Assembly: GCA_021849805.1 (NCBI GenBank)
Contig: JAJZSL010000001.1
Coordinates: forward strand, 1-64,000
From: a bacterium
Lineage (GTDB): Bacteria; Verrucomicrobiota; Verrucomicrobiia; Chthoniobacterales; UBA6821
Reading direction: 5' to 3'
Length of the DNA: 64,000 nt
Position numbers and translations under genes: made by a program. The stretch's first letter is position 1; each line of letters opens with the position of its first letter. This document shows positions 52,735 through 61,537 of the stretch, piece after piece. The notes below the pieces were generated by a model. The model was not told the origin of the DNA. It saw only the letters and a list, made by a program, of their open reading frames with translations, and did not search any database.

Positions 52735-53424
52735 ATGAAAATTACCTACTACGGCCATTCTTGTTTTCAAGTTGATGTTGCTGGGAAGAAGCTACTGTTC
52801 GATCCTTTTATTACTCCCAATCCCTTTGCTTCTCATATAGAACTCAAGAGATTGAATCCAGATTACATTTTTATTTCTCATGGACATTTTGATCATACAG
52901 CAGATGCAGAAAATCTGCTCAAAGCCTCGCAAGCAACACTCATTGGTTGTTTTGAAGTTGTCGAGTGGTTTGCTCGAAAAGGTATTCAACACAGGCAAGC
53001 AATGAATATTGGAGGTACTATGAATTTTGATTTTGGATCTATTACTTTCACTAATGCACTACATTCAAGCTCCATGCCTGATGGATCCTATGGTGGTCAG
53101 CCTGGTGGCTTTTTAGTGAAAACAAAAGAAGGAAATTTTTACTATTCAGGCGATACTGGACTAACCTATGACATGAAGCTTCTTGCTGCTGGAACTCCTT
53201 TACTTTTTGCGGTCCTTTGTCTTGGCGATGTTTTCACAATGGGTGTCCAGGATGCTATTACTGCTGCTCAATGGATAGGATGTAAAGAGATTCTTGGAGT
53301 TCATTATAATACATTCCCAGCAATTCAAATTGATGGAGAGGAAGCGAAAGAGGCTTTTCAAAAGAAAGGATTGAATCTTCACTTGCTTAGTATCGGCTCC
53401 ACATGGGAACCAATTTTTTCTTAA
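52735..53424 (+). CDS. UPF0173 metal-dependent hydrolase (metallo-beta-lactamase fold)
   Basis: Starting at the ATG at 52735 the 229-residue product matches the UPF0173 group: MKITYYGHSCFQVDVAGKKL, FIPNPF-like ITPNPFASH, the HxHxDH metal site in ISHGHFDHTADAENLL, later MNIGGTMNFDFGSI, a GDTGLTYDMKLLA segment and GVHYNTFPAIQIDGEEAK. Two metal ions are probably bound. The substrate is unknown. An earlier start at 52687 overlaps the upstream gene and adds an unconserved tail. All metal ligands are present. Confidence 0.92.
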   Translation: MKITYYGHSCFQVDVAGKKLLFDPFITPNPFASHIELKRLNPDYIFISHGHFDHTADAENLLKASQATLIGCFEVVEWFARKGIQHRQAMNIGGTMNFDFGSITFTNALHSSSMPDGSYGGQPGGFLVKTKEGNFYYSGDTGLTYDMKLLAAGTPLLFAVLCLGDVFTMGVQDAITAAQWIGCKEILGVHYNTFPAIQIDGEEAKEAFQKKGLNLHLLSIGSTWEPIFS

Positions 53425-53889
53425 AAAAATATTGACTCTTTGTTCATTTTTGCTGATGATTCATTGTCAAAAAGCAGCAAAATAGACGATCCAGAGTTGT
53501 TACTTTTTCACTGATTTTTTCTTTTGTACTTTGACTTTTTTAGATTCTTTTTGAAAACAAAGTGGATGCCTGCTAGAATTTTTGTTTTCAAAAAAGTTCT
53601 TATTTTTCAATTTCTTTTGCTACTTTTTCATATTTTAAATTGAGAAGCTAAAAAGTAAAAGTTCCTTATTGCTGCTCTATTTTGCGGATGGTTAGGTTGC
53701 TGTTTTCTTATTGCCTCTGGGTGAAACTTATTTCTTAAAGAAATATCATCAAGAAAAACTGTTTCGGCAAAATAGTTCATTATCTTTTCTTTTTTGAAGA
53801 AATCACATCTGCAAATTACATGTACTTATTAATTTCAAGGGAAAAACTTTTTAATAATACTCAGATTTTCAAAATCTTATCTTTCATTC
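53425..53889. promoter_or_regulatory. 465-bp intergenic leader before the second rho, with an inverted repeat
   Basis: No gene is visible. The stretch is T-rich on the plus strand. A 14-bp perfect inverted repeat (TTTTTGAAAACAAA at 53548-53561 and its complement at 53581-53594, loop 19) could form a hairpin in RNA. A long leader before rho is known in several bacteria to mediate autoregulation of rho. Here this is an inference from the distance and hairpin only. Confidence 0.3.
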
Positions 53890-55284
53890 ATGCAAGACCC
53901 TAATTTATCATCTTCTCCTCAGAACCCTGTATCCAAGGATGTTCAGTCACCGAATTCTCCCAAAGCGGAATTTACTGATACCAATCAACCTCAACAAAAA
54001 AATCGCTCTCATTATCGAGGGAGTCGAAGACGGCGTTTCTACAGTAAGCATCGTCGTAGGGGAGGAGATAACGCCAGAAATATTCCTCCTCATCATTCTT
54101 CCCATACTCATGATGTGTATGAAATAACTGCTAATACAGGAATGAATGGTGCTCCTATAGAAGAAGCTGACACCAATGCAGAGCCAACTTTTGCAGAAGG
54201 AATGCTAGAGCTATCGCCTAAAGGTCATGGTTTTCTTCGAGAAAGAAAACGTTCGTACGAGATTCATCCTCACGATGTTTTTGTAACCTATGATATGATT
54301 AAAAAGTATCATCTCCGCAGTGGTAGTTATATTCAGGGACAAACGCGAAGAGGACATTTGGGGATACAACTCTTTCAGATAACAGAAATTGAAGGGAAGG
54401 ATCCTGAAAGTGTTCTGAAGCTTCCTCTTTTTGAAGAACTCACAACAATTAGTCCCACAGAACGCCTTTCTCTTGAAACAACTGCAGAGCGTTATACAAC
54501 GCGAATCATTGATTTGATAACTCCTATTGGCAAAGGTCAGCGTGGTCTTATTGTAGCGCCTCCTCGAACAGGTAAAACAACTTTGTTACAGCATATTGCC
54601 GAGGCTATTAGTAAAAATTATCCATCTATTAAGCTGTTAATCCTACTTGTCGATGAACGTCCCGAAGAACTGACTGAGGTCCGTCGTATGTTTCCAGCAG
54701 CTGAGCTTTTTGGTAGCTCTAATGATAGTGACCTCAAGAGTCATACACGTATTGCACAGTTGGCTATTGAACGTGCTAAGCGTCTTGTAGAACAGGGAGA
54801 AGATGTGTTCGTTCTCATGGATTCTCTAACACGTATTGGAAGGGCTTTTAATAATGCGATGACTGGTAGCGGTCGGACAATGAGTGGTGGAATGGATGCA
54901 AGAGCTATGGAAATTCCTCGCAAAATTTTTGCAGCAGCTCGTAACACTGAAGAAGCTGGTTCACTAACAATTATTGCTTCTGCACTTATTGAAACAAATA
55001 GCCGAATGGATGATTTGATTTTTCAAGAATTTAAAGGAACTGGGAATATGGAAATTGTCTTAGACCGAAAGATTAGTGATCAGCGAATTTATCCTGCTAT
55101 TGATATTTTTCTTTCAGGAACACGTCGTGAAGAATTATTAATTCCCGCTAAGGATCTTCATAAAATTCATATTATTCGTCGAGGCCTAGCGGGACATAAA
55201 CCTATTGAGGCTATTGAGCGAATTCTCTTTTTTATTGGTAAATATAAAAATAATGAGGAGCTTCTTAGGAATATTCCTGGATAA
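53890..55284 (+). CDS. rho: Transcription termination factor Rho (second copy, basic N-terminal extension)
   Basis: This 464-residue Rho has a disordered and basic N-terminal extension (RSHYRGSRRRRFYSKHRRRG, about 36-55) absent from the copy at 35088. The RNA-binding domain (about 95-160) includes LSPKGHGFLRERKRSYEIHP. The RecA domain has Walker [33 protein letters not shown], Walker B VFVLMDSLTRIGRAFNNAMT, then TMSGGMDARAME and the arginine-finger segment [20 protein letters not shown]. All catalytic residues are intact. The basic Arg-rich insertion is typical of Rho from high-GC and PVC-type bacteria and is thought to widen RNA binding. It is probably the principal or a specialised Rho; both look functional. 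Confidence 0.93.
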   Translation: MQDPNLSSSPQNPVSKDVQSPNSPKAEFTDTNQPQQKNRSHYRGSRRRRFYSKHRRRGGDNARNIPPHHSSHTHDVYEITANTGMNGAPIEEADTNAEPTFAEGMLELSPKGHGFLRERKRSYEIHPHDVFVTYDMIKKYHLRSGSYIQGQTRRGHLGIQLFQITEIEGKDPESVLKLPLFEELTTISPTERLSLETTAERYTTRIIDLITPIGKGQRGLIVAPPRTGKTTLLQHIAEAISKNYPSIKLLILLVDERPEELTEVRRMFPAAELFGSSNDSDLKSHTRIAQLAIERAKRLVEQGEDVFVLMDSLTRIGRAFNNAMTGSGRTMSGGMDARAMEIPRKIFAAARNTEEAGSLTIIASALIETNSRMDDLIFQEFKGTGNMEIVLDRKISDQRIYPAIDIFLSGTRREELLIPAKDLHKIHIIRRGLAGHKPIEAIERILFFIGKYKNNEELLRNIPG

Positions 55285-55306
55285 TTCAATCTAGTAAGAG
55301 AGGTAG

Positions 55307-55329
55307 GAAGAAGGGATATTCTTCTCTTT
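55307..55329 (+). terminator. Possible hairpin terminator after the second rho
   Basis: A 6-bp stem (GAAGAA at 55307-55312 with TTCTTC at 55319-55324, loop GGGATA) is followed by a short T-rich tail. It lies 23 bases after the rho stop. The stem is AT-rich and short, so this is only a candidate intrinsic terminator. Confidence 0.3.
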
Positions 55330-55430
55330 CCTTGGGGAAAAATTACTGATCTTATTTTCTGTAAGAAATTCAGTCAAATTTCACTCTCAATCTCCTGATC
55401 ATCAAAGTAAGCTTCTCTCTTCTCTACGGT

Positions 55431-55638
55431 ATGAGCTCTTATGAAAAGCTCCTCTTTGAATTTCAAAATGTTCTTGAGAGCCTTTCAGATGAAGTGGTAG
55501 TCGATATAGGTGTCAGAAACGAGGAGCACAAGATCCGCAGTGTATTCTGATATTCGAGGGCTCGAGTACCAAATTGACGCCGTAATGTACGGCTACAATT
55601 TTAGTGAAAATGCTTTAGAGAAAGAAGAATCAATATGA
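55431..55638 (+). pseudogene. Frameshifted small gene of unknown family
   Basis: An ATG at 55431 opens a 39-codon frame (MSSYEKLLFEFQNVLESLSD, then VVVDIGVRNEEHKIRSVF) to a TGA at 55548. Directly after it, one base off, the reading continues as DIRGLEYQIDAVMYGYNFSE and ends at a TGA (55636-55638). Removing one T at 55548 would join them into a protein of about 68 residues. The last seven codons overlap the end of the convergent helicase gene. A more decayed relative lies at 28821-28885 on the other strand. I do not recognise the family. Confidence 0.5.
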
Positions 55639-57618
55639 GGAGTCGTGATGTTTTGAAACATCCCAACGTTCATAAAGACTAGGATTGATTTCTAGTAGAA
55701 ATCGAGAAGGTTTCTGAAAGGCTTCTCCGTAGTTGGCATTCAATCGAAATTCTGGATAGGTCAGGTAGAGTTCTTCTTTACAGCGTGTGACGGCAACATA
55801 AAAAAGGCGTCGCTCCTCTTCAATCAAATGCTCTTGAGCAAATGATCGCGCTGAAGGGAACATTCCTTCGGTGAGCCATACAAGGAAGACAGCCCGCCAT
55901 TCAAGACCTTTAGCTTGATGAATACTTGATAGAGTGACTTGTTCTTCTTGATAGGCTGTTTTTTCTTCTTGCTCTCCAAGTAAGGTTAGCTGTGCTAAAA
56001 ATTCACTAGTATCAGAAAATTGCTGAGCATAATTGAAGAGTGTGTTGAGATCATCACGCCGAGCATCATAATTTGAAAATTTCTCCTTCATGATTTCTTC
56101 GTAAAAAGCAATTCGAATAGTTTCAATCATGATGGCTGGAGGAGGGAAATTTTCCTCTTGAGTCAATTCTAGAAGTGTTTGAATCAGTTGTTTCCACTCT
56201 CGCGTGGCTTTGGCTGGTGGTTTGCAGTTCAGTAATTTTTCAAATTGATGACTGCCTTGTAGTTCTTGGAGTACTCGTTTCCAAAGAGCTTCCGCTGTTT
56301 TTTTTCCAATCCCGGGAAAAAGTTCAATAATACGTTTGAAGGAAATTTCATCACGTGGATTGAGTGTGAATTTCATCATAGCAGCAATATCTTTGACATG
56401 AGCTTGTTCAAAAAATCGAAGACCACTTGTGATAAAAAAAGGAATTCCACGACGAGTAAGTTCCATTTGAATCTCCATGGAATGGTAATGAGCTCGATAA
56501 AGAACAGCCATTTCTGAAAAAGGAATGCCTTCACGATGGAGCTCCTCAAGGCGCTGAGCAATAAAAGTTGCTTGCTCGCGATTAGTTGCTAGTGCGACAA
56601 GAGCTGGCTGAGTGATATAAGGAGGACGGACAGCATGAAGCTCTTTTGGAAATTGATTGTTATTACAAAGGATCGAGGCATTGGCCAAGTTTAGAATTTG
56701 AGGTACGCTTCGATAATTAGTCTTAATGGGGAAAAACTGTGCCTTTGGATAACGCTTTGGGAAATCAAGCATATTATTGACATTAGCGCCACGCCAAGAG
56801 TAGATCGACTGAGCATCATCACCCACTACCATGAGGTGACCATGCTCTTGTGCTAGTAGATCCACCAAGCTTGCTTGCAACCAGTTCGTATCTTGGTATT
56901 CATCGACGAGAATAGCACGAAATTGTTGCTGATAATTTTTGGCAATGTGAGGGGTTGTTAGCAACAGCTCTTTGGTTTTAGTTAAAAGATCATCAAAATC
57001 CATCATATTGTTCTCTCCCTTAGAAGCATGATAGTGGAGGATGACGGATTGAAGTTGTTCTTCTAAATCTAGAAAATAGCGATAACGCTCTTGAAGCAGG
57101 AGAGGAAGTGGCTGGCCTGTGTTCATTGAGAGGCTCATGATTTCAGCTAGCACGTTGGCTTTGGGGAAGTGCTGATAAGAGGCATGTTTTTCTTGACGAA
57201 GGATGATGGCTCCAAGGAGATTCTCCTGATCATCACGATCCATCATGGTAAAGTTTTTATTGAAGCCAAGCGACTCCGCGTGCCGCCGGAGCAGGCGATA
57301 CCCTATCGAGTGAAATGTGCCTCCCCAAAGATGTTGTGTACTCCCTGGAAGAAGAGTGTTTACTCGTTCTAGCATTTCACGTGCTGCTTTGTTGGTGAAG
57401 GTTAAGAGTAAAATCTCCTCGGCAGCATAACCATTCTCTAAGAGCCAACTCACGCGGTAGGTGAGTGTTCGTGTCTTGCCGCTACCTGCACCGGCAATGA
57501 CTAATGCTGCTCCTGGTGTCGAAGTTACTGCAGCATACTGTTGGTCATTTAATGAGGAAGCGTAATCAATCGTTCCTTTTCCTCTAGAAGGAGCATTAAG
57601 AACATAAGGACGAGTCAT
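55630..57618 (-). CDS. uvrD: UvrD/PcrA/Rep-type superfamily 1A DNA helicase
   Basis: The 662-residue helicase unwinds DNA 3' to 5' using ATP. Motifs in order: Q-motif LNDQQYAAV, motif I (Walker A) GAGSGKTRTLTYRVSW, Ia TFTNKAAREMLERV, II (Walker B) LVDEYQDTNWLQ, III GDDAQSIYSWRGANV, IV TNYRSVPQILNLA, V SSIHQAKGLEWRAVFLV and VI ERRLFYVAVTRCKEELYL. It is slightly shorter than PcrA/UvrD (~720) because the C-terminal tail is missing. All motifs are intact. The exact orthology (PcrA, UvrD or Rep) cannot be settled by eye. The start (MTRPYVLNAPSRG) is supported by the short lead to the Q-motif. Confidence 0.94.
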   Translation of the reverse strand: MTRPYVLNAPSRGKGTIDYASSLNDQQYAAVTSTPGAALVIAGAGSGKTRTLTYRVSWLLENGYAAEEILLLTFTNKAAREMLERVNTLLPGSTQHLWGGTFHSIGYRLLRRHAESLGFNKNFTMMDRDDQENLLGAIILRQEKHASYQHFPKANVLAEIMSLSMNTGQPLPLLLQERYRYFLDLEEQLQSVILHYHASKGENNMMDFDDLLTKTKELLLTTPHIAKNYQQQFRAILVDEYQDTNWLQASLVDLLAQEHGHLMVVGDDAQSIYSWRGANVNNMLDFPKRYPKAQFFPIKTNYRSVPQILNLANASILCNNNQFPKELHAVRPPYITQPALVALATNREQATFIAQRLEELHREGIPFSEMAVLYRAHYHSMEIQMELTRRGIPFFITSGLRFFEQAHVKDIAAMMKFTLNPRDEISFKRIIELFPGIGKKTAEALWKRVLQELQGSHQFEKLLNCKPPAKATREWKQLIQTLLELTQEENFPPPAIMIETIRIAFYEEIMKEKFSNYDARRDDLNTLFNYAQQFSDTSEFLAQLTLLGEQEEKTAYQEEQVTLSSIHQAKGLEWRAVFLVWLTEGMFPSARSFAQEHLIEEERRLFYVAVTRCKEELYLTYPEFRLNANYGEAFQKPSRFLLEINPSLYERWDVSKHHDSSY

Positions 57619-57717
57619 GCTAGAGCAGTCATAGTGAAAGTATGCAATGATGAAGTGTTACTAAGGAGAATAAAATAAAAAAGCTAGATGCTCTCATGAT
57701 TTCAAAGTAGAAATGGT

Positions 57718-57881
57718 ATAGTCAAATTACTTAGAAATTAGAGGAAATTGACGTGATCTTTTTTAAAAAATGGAGCGTTCTCCTCCCATCACCTTATCGT
57801 TGAGATAGCGCTCGATCTTCAGCTTTGCCTTTTTAAAAAATCTCTGCACTCTCTCCTGTAATTTCTAAGTAATTTGACTAT
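57718..57881 (+). repeat. Copy 4 of the ~164-bp inverted-repeat element
   Basis: This copy lies in the 380-base gap between the 3' end of prfA and the start of the helicase gene. The ends are ATAGTCAAATTACTTAGAAA and the complement, with perfect pairing for ~21 bases. The core has a few substitutions (GCGCTCGATCTTCAGCTTTG), so it is more diverged in the middle than copies 1 to 3, whereas the tips are well kept. Orientation is the same as in the other copies. The rest of this gap shows nothing I recognise. Confidence 0.85.
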
Positions 57882-57998
57882 TTTAGGTAAAATTGATTGA
57901 TAGAAGAGGTTCTAAGCCATGAGTCCTTTGAGTAGATGCTATTCTCACTAGTTCTAGGTCCTCTCTTAGCTCTTAGAAGGGAGAGAATCAAAAAACAT

Positions 57999-59087
57999 CT
58001 AGCAGGCTTCTCTAGAAGAGGCTTCAAGTCTTTCTTGAAGATCTGCTTTCTCAAGAGCTTCAATGAGTCCTTCTAGATCACCTTCCATAATACGATCGAG
58101 ATTATAGAGTGTTAGTCCAATACGATGATCAGTGAAACGATTTTGAGGAAAATTATAAGTCCTAATTTTTTCTTCACGGCCACCAGTGCCGATTTGCTGA
58201 CGTCGATGTTGAGAATATTTTGCTTCTTCTTGAGCTCTTTTCTCTTCTAGCAGGCGAGCACGCAAGATTTGAAGAGCTTTCTCTTTGTTCTTCTGCTGAC
58301 TACGTCCATCTTGACAGCGCACTATTTTTCCCGTCGGAAGGTGCAAAATCTGAACAGCCGAATCAGTTGTATTAACCCCTTGTCCTCCGGGTCCACCGGA
58401 ACGGCAAACCTCAATACGAAGATCTTGTGGGCGTATGACAATATCAACTTCATCTGCTTCGGGTAGTACAGCAACAGTTGCTGTAGAGGTATGGATACGG
58501 CCCTGGGTTTCTGTAGCAGGGACCCGTTGCACACGATGAACACCGCTTTCATAGCGGAGTTTGCGAAAAACCTGTTCTCCACTCACTTGGAAAATAACTT
58601 CTTTAAATCCTCCTAATTCACCAGCGCTTCCTTCAATGAGTTCGAGTGTGAGGCCATGATCTTCTGCGTAACGTGTATACATGCGGTAGAGGTCTCCAGC
58701 AAAAAGGCCTGCTTCAGACCCTCCTGTTCCAGCACGAATCTCAACAATGGCATCACGATCATCATCAGGTTGGGGAGGAATGAGCGCAAGATGCAGGGCT
58801 TGTTCTAGAGATGATATTTTGGCTTCTAGTTCTTGTATTTCAGCTGTTGCCATAGCAGCAAGCTCTGTATCAGGATCACTGGCGAGCCTTCTGCTTCCTT
58901 CAAGCTGATGTACGGTAAGCTCCAGTTCTTGAGCACGACGCAACAGTTCTTTAATCCTAGCATGTTCTTTAAGCGTTTTTTGAGCTTTTTTGGCATCTTT
59001 GAAAAGATCAGGAGCCCTAATGTCCTGTTCTAGGATGTCAAAACGCTGACGGTGTTGCTCAATTAATGTAGTAAAATCAACAGGCAT
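57999..59087 (-). CDS. prfA: Peptide chain release factor 1
   Basis: RF1 (362 residues) recognises UAA and UAG and triggers peptide release. The anticodon-like PAT motif is in RVQRVPATETQGRIHTSTA (PxT), and the GGQ loop is in CRSGGPGGQGVNTTDSAVQ, followed by GKIVRCQDGRSQQKNKEKAL. The coiled N-terminal domain and the C-terminal IRTYNFPQNRFTDHRIG are typical. The Gln of GGQ is the methylation site of PrmC, which is not in this window. It starts at M-P-V-D-F (59087). All motifs are intact. Confidence 0.97.
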   Translation of the reverse strand: MPVDFTTLIEQHRQRFDILEQDIRAPDLFKDAKKAQKTLKEHARIKELLRRAQELELTVHQLEGSRRLASDPDTELAAMATAEIQELEAKISSLEQALHLALIPPQPDDDRDAIVEIRAGTGGSEAGLFAGDLYRMYTRYAEDHGLTLELIEGSAGELGGFKEVIFQVSGEQVFRKLRYESGVHRVQRVPATETQGRIHTSTATVAVLPEADEVDIVIRPQDLRIEVCRSGGPGGQGVNTTDSAVQILHLPTGKIVRCQDGRSQQKNKEKALQILRARLLEEKRAQEEAKYSQHRRQQIGTGGREEKIRTYNFPQNRFTDHRIGLTLYNLDRIMEGDLEGLIEALEKADLQERLEASSREAC

Positions 59088-59170
59088 GAGAGGAGAGAAA
59101 TGATCAAGAGAATTTAGGCATTCTGATGCTCAAGACAAGGAAGAAAGCAAAATGCTCACTACTCTAATGA

Positions 59171-61048
59171 CTATAGATCAGTACGTGGGCTGCTTGGTTT
59201 TTCATGAATCGTGGGGAGCATTTCATTATTGAAGGGAGAAATACCTGTCATGAAAATAATTGTTTTGTTGGGTGGTAGGGCTGGTGTAATGAACTGATCA
59301 GGGCCCATAGTTCCTGGTGTTGTACCACCTAAGCAAGGATCTCCCCAACAGAAGAGCGTTCCATCCTCTAGAATAGCAGAGAAAGCAGCGCTTGTGGAAG
59401 CAAGAGCAATGACTTTTTTTGTTCTAGAAAAGCGTCTTGTAGTACCATTGGTTGAAGAGCCATCCTGTTTTTGTGGGTCAGAGAGAAAGTATTCGCCAAA
59501 TTTTTCAGGAATTTTACCACCATATTTTTCATTACCAAAACAAATAATTTTCCCACTAGCCAAAAGGATGGCAGCGGCTTCATCTGTTGTGGCAATAGAA
59601 ACCGCTTTCTCTCCAGTAGGAACTGCTGGAATTTTATTTTCAGGGTCATCAGCACTATTTCTTAGGATACTTCCCCAAGCAAAAATCCCGCCATTGTCCA
59701 AAATAGCTACAAAAGCACTTCGTGTTGCTGCGATTAAGGTGACTTTGAGCTTTCTGTTATAAGGATAAAATATCGCTTCACTCTCTTCGACCCATTCTGA
59801 AGGGAGCTCGGGAGTGGTGCCGCCAGCATTCATGTTTCCCCAACATTGAATGCTTCCATCATCTAGAATTGCTGCAAGGGCACTATCTGTTGCTGCAATC
59901 GACTCAATATAGCGATTACTCTGAATTGCAGGAAGGCTAAGGAGGGCTTCATCCTTGCTAGCAGGGAGAAGTTTTCTGTTGAGGTAAAGAAGAGCAAACC
60001 CATTTTCTGTAGAGGTCACTTTTTCTGGACTTTTATCATAGAAAAAAGATCCCCAGGTTGTTGGTTCTCTTGCGGCAGTGCTCAACAAACCATCATAAGT
60101 TGGATCATTAGCTTCTTCTACTGTACGAGTTTTAGAGAAAAAAAAGTCTCCTGTTCCTTCTTGCGGTAGCCATGAAGGAGTTCTTAATCTGGAACTGAAA
60201 ACTCCATAGTTAGGTGTATAAGTCATCGCTAAAAACTTTTCTCTCTTCTGAGTAGTAAAAAGATCACCGTATAGTTGAAGATGACGAACAGCTTCTTGTA
60301 GATCAAATGCACTTTCTTTGGGATCTAGCAAGTTGCTTCTAATAAGTGAAATATTAAAATTAGTATAGATGAACGTGGTGTTTTTATTGGAAGTGATTCC
60401 CAGAAGGCTTGGTGGAGAAGAGGGGACTATAATTTTACTATTTGCTGCTGCTTGCTGCATGCTCTGAGCAAGTGAAAATTTATTTGAGGGTATATTCCCC
60501 CAACAAATATAGGACTTTCCATTTTCTAAAATAGCAATGAAATAATTTCCTGCAGAAGCAAGAGCCGTGACGTTATCTTCTTGTAAAAGAATATTGGGAA
60601 TTCTTCCTCCAGCGGTGGGATCTCCCCAAGAAAAAGCAGTTGTTTTACCAGTTTTTTTATCTTTAAGAATCACGGCAAAAGCACCTTTATTTTTTTCTTG
60701 GTGAAAAGCATGAAAATGAGTTCCAGAAGGCCAGAGGTAGTACTGATCGATATCGAAAAGATTAAATGGATCTGTATTCATCCATATTCGATCATAACGG
60801 TAAGGAGTCTTCATCACCTTCTCATAGATACGAGGAAATGTATCGATTCTCTCGGTCATATTCTCTGAGGATTCATAGGCCAATAGGTGGCTATTGAGAA
60901 AAACTAGTATGAGATCGAGAGCAACTAGCAGGCAGAGGGGTCTTAATTTCACACTATCAGATAAAAAGCAGGAGGGGAGATTTTCTCTTCTCGAAGAAGG
61001 GGAGTTCAAAGAGAACATGCTAGAATATGAAAACGAAGAGGAGCTCAA
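59171..61048 (-). CDS. RCC1-repeat-like beta-propeller protein, exported
   Basis: The 625-residue protein has an N-terminal membrane segment (about 37-54, LCLLVALDLILVFLN) after a Ser-rich start. I count at least six repeats of the form A-(x)-ILxxGxIxCWGxxxxGGxxP, e.g. AILDDGSIQCWGNMNAGGTTP and AILEDGTLFCWGDPCLGGTTP. These are the RCC1/PHR1-type propeller blades, with the conserved WG pair. A middle region (about 220-340) lacks clear repeats. Bacterial RCC1 proteins act in adhesion, regulation or host interaction; eukaryotic RCC1 is a Ran exchange factor. Its exported character is inferred from the N-terminus. Function unknown. Confidence 0.75.
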   Translation of the reverse strand: MSSSSFSYSSMFSLNSPSSRRENLPSCFLSDSVKLRPLCLLVALDLILVFLNSHLLAYESSENMTERIDTFPRIYEKVMKTPYRYDRIWMNTDPFNLFDIDQYYLWPSGTHFHAFHQEKNKGAFAVILKDKKTGKTTAFSWGDPTAGGRIPNILLQEDNVTALASAGNYFIAILENGKSYICWGNIPSNKFSLAQSMQQAAANSKIIVPSSPPSLLGITSNKNTTFIYTNFNISLIRSNLLDPKESAFDLQEAVRHLQLYGDLFTTQKREKFLAMTYTPNYGVFSSRLRTPSWLPQEGTGDFFFSKTRTVEEANDPTYDGLLSTAAREPTTWGSFFYDKSPEKVTSTENGFALLYLNRKLLPASKDEALLSLPAIQSNRYIESIAATDSALAAILDDGSIQCWGNMNAGGTTPELPSEWVEESEAIFYPYNRKLKVTLIAATRSAFVAILDNGGIFAWGSILRNSADDPENKIPAVPTGEKAVSIATTDEAAAILLASGKIICFGNEKYGGKIPEKFGEYFLSDPQKQDGSSTNGTTRRFSRTKKVIALASTSAAFSAILEDGTLFCWGDPCLGGTTPGTMGPDQFITPALPPNKTIIFMTGISPFNNEMLPTIHEKPSSPRTDL

Positions 61049-61120
61049 AAAGTAAAAAGAAATGAACTTTTTACTATCGACTCAGGTGGAGGGAACCGAG
61101 AGAAGAGAGTGAGTAAAAAA

Positions 61121-61393
61121 CTATTTCTTCTTTTTCTTAAGCTGAGCTTGTTGAGCTGTTGTTGCTGTGACAACACTCTTTGTACGTGTAGCGTGAACAC
61201 TTCCAAAACGGCGTGCAAATTTTTCAACACGTCCAGCGGTATCAATAAATTTCTGCTCTCCTGTGAAAAAAGGATGGCAAGCGGCACAAATACCAATCTT
61301 GAGATTTTCGCGTGTGGAACGAGTTTGATAGGCAGTACCACAAGTGCAAATGATAACTGTTTGGTGATACTGAGGGTGGATGCCAGATTTCAT
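61121..61393 (-). CDS. rpmE: 50S ribosomal protein L31, zinc-binding type
   Basis: The start at 61393 (MKSGIHPQYHQTVIICTCG) gives a 90-residue protein. The zinc-ligand pairs are CTC (C-x-C) and CAAC (C-x-x-C) followed by HPFFTGEQKFIDTAGRVEKF, diagnostic for the cysteine-containing L31. The C-terminal extension is rich in Ala, Gln and ends in a lysine run. An in-frame Met twelve codons upstream adds an unconserved tail. The overlapping frame at 61045-61341 is a shadow. L31 bridges the subunits near the central protuberance. Confidence 0.93.
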   Translation of the reverse strand: MKSGIHPQYHQTVIICTCGTAYQTRSTRENLKIGICAACHPFFTGEQKFIDTAGRVEKFARRFGSVHATRTKSVVTATTAQQAQLKKKKK

Positions 61394-61537
61394 AAAGTTT
61401 GAAATCCTCTCATAACTGCTGCAACGCAATCAAGAAAAAAATAGCAATTCGTTTTTGAGATTCAGTGTAACATTCAGTAAAAATTTCTTCATACTATTTA
61501 TTTTTCTAAGCTCAAGAAATAGATATTCTCTTCAACT

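Noticed and set aside
61045-61341. A 98-residue minus-strand frame overlapping rpmE
   Set aside because: The overlapping frame is a clear L31 with zinc ligands. This frame has no such features and is a shadow.
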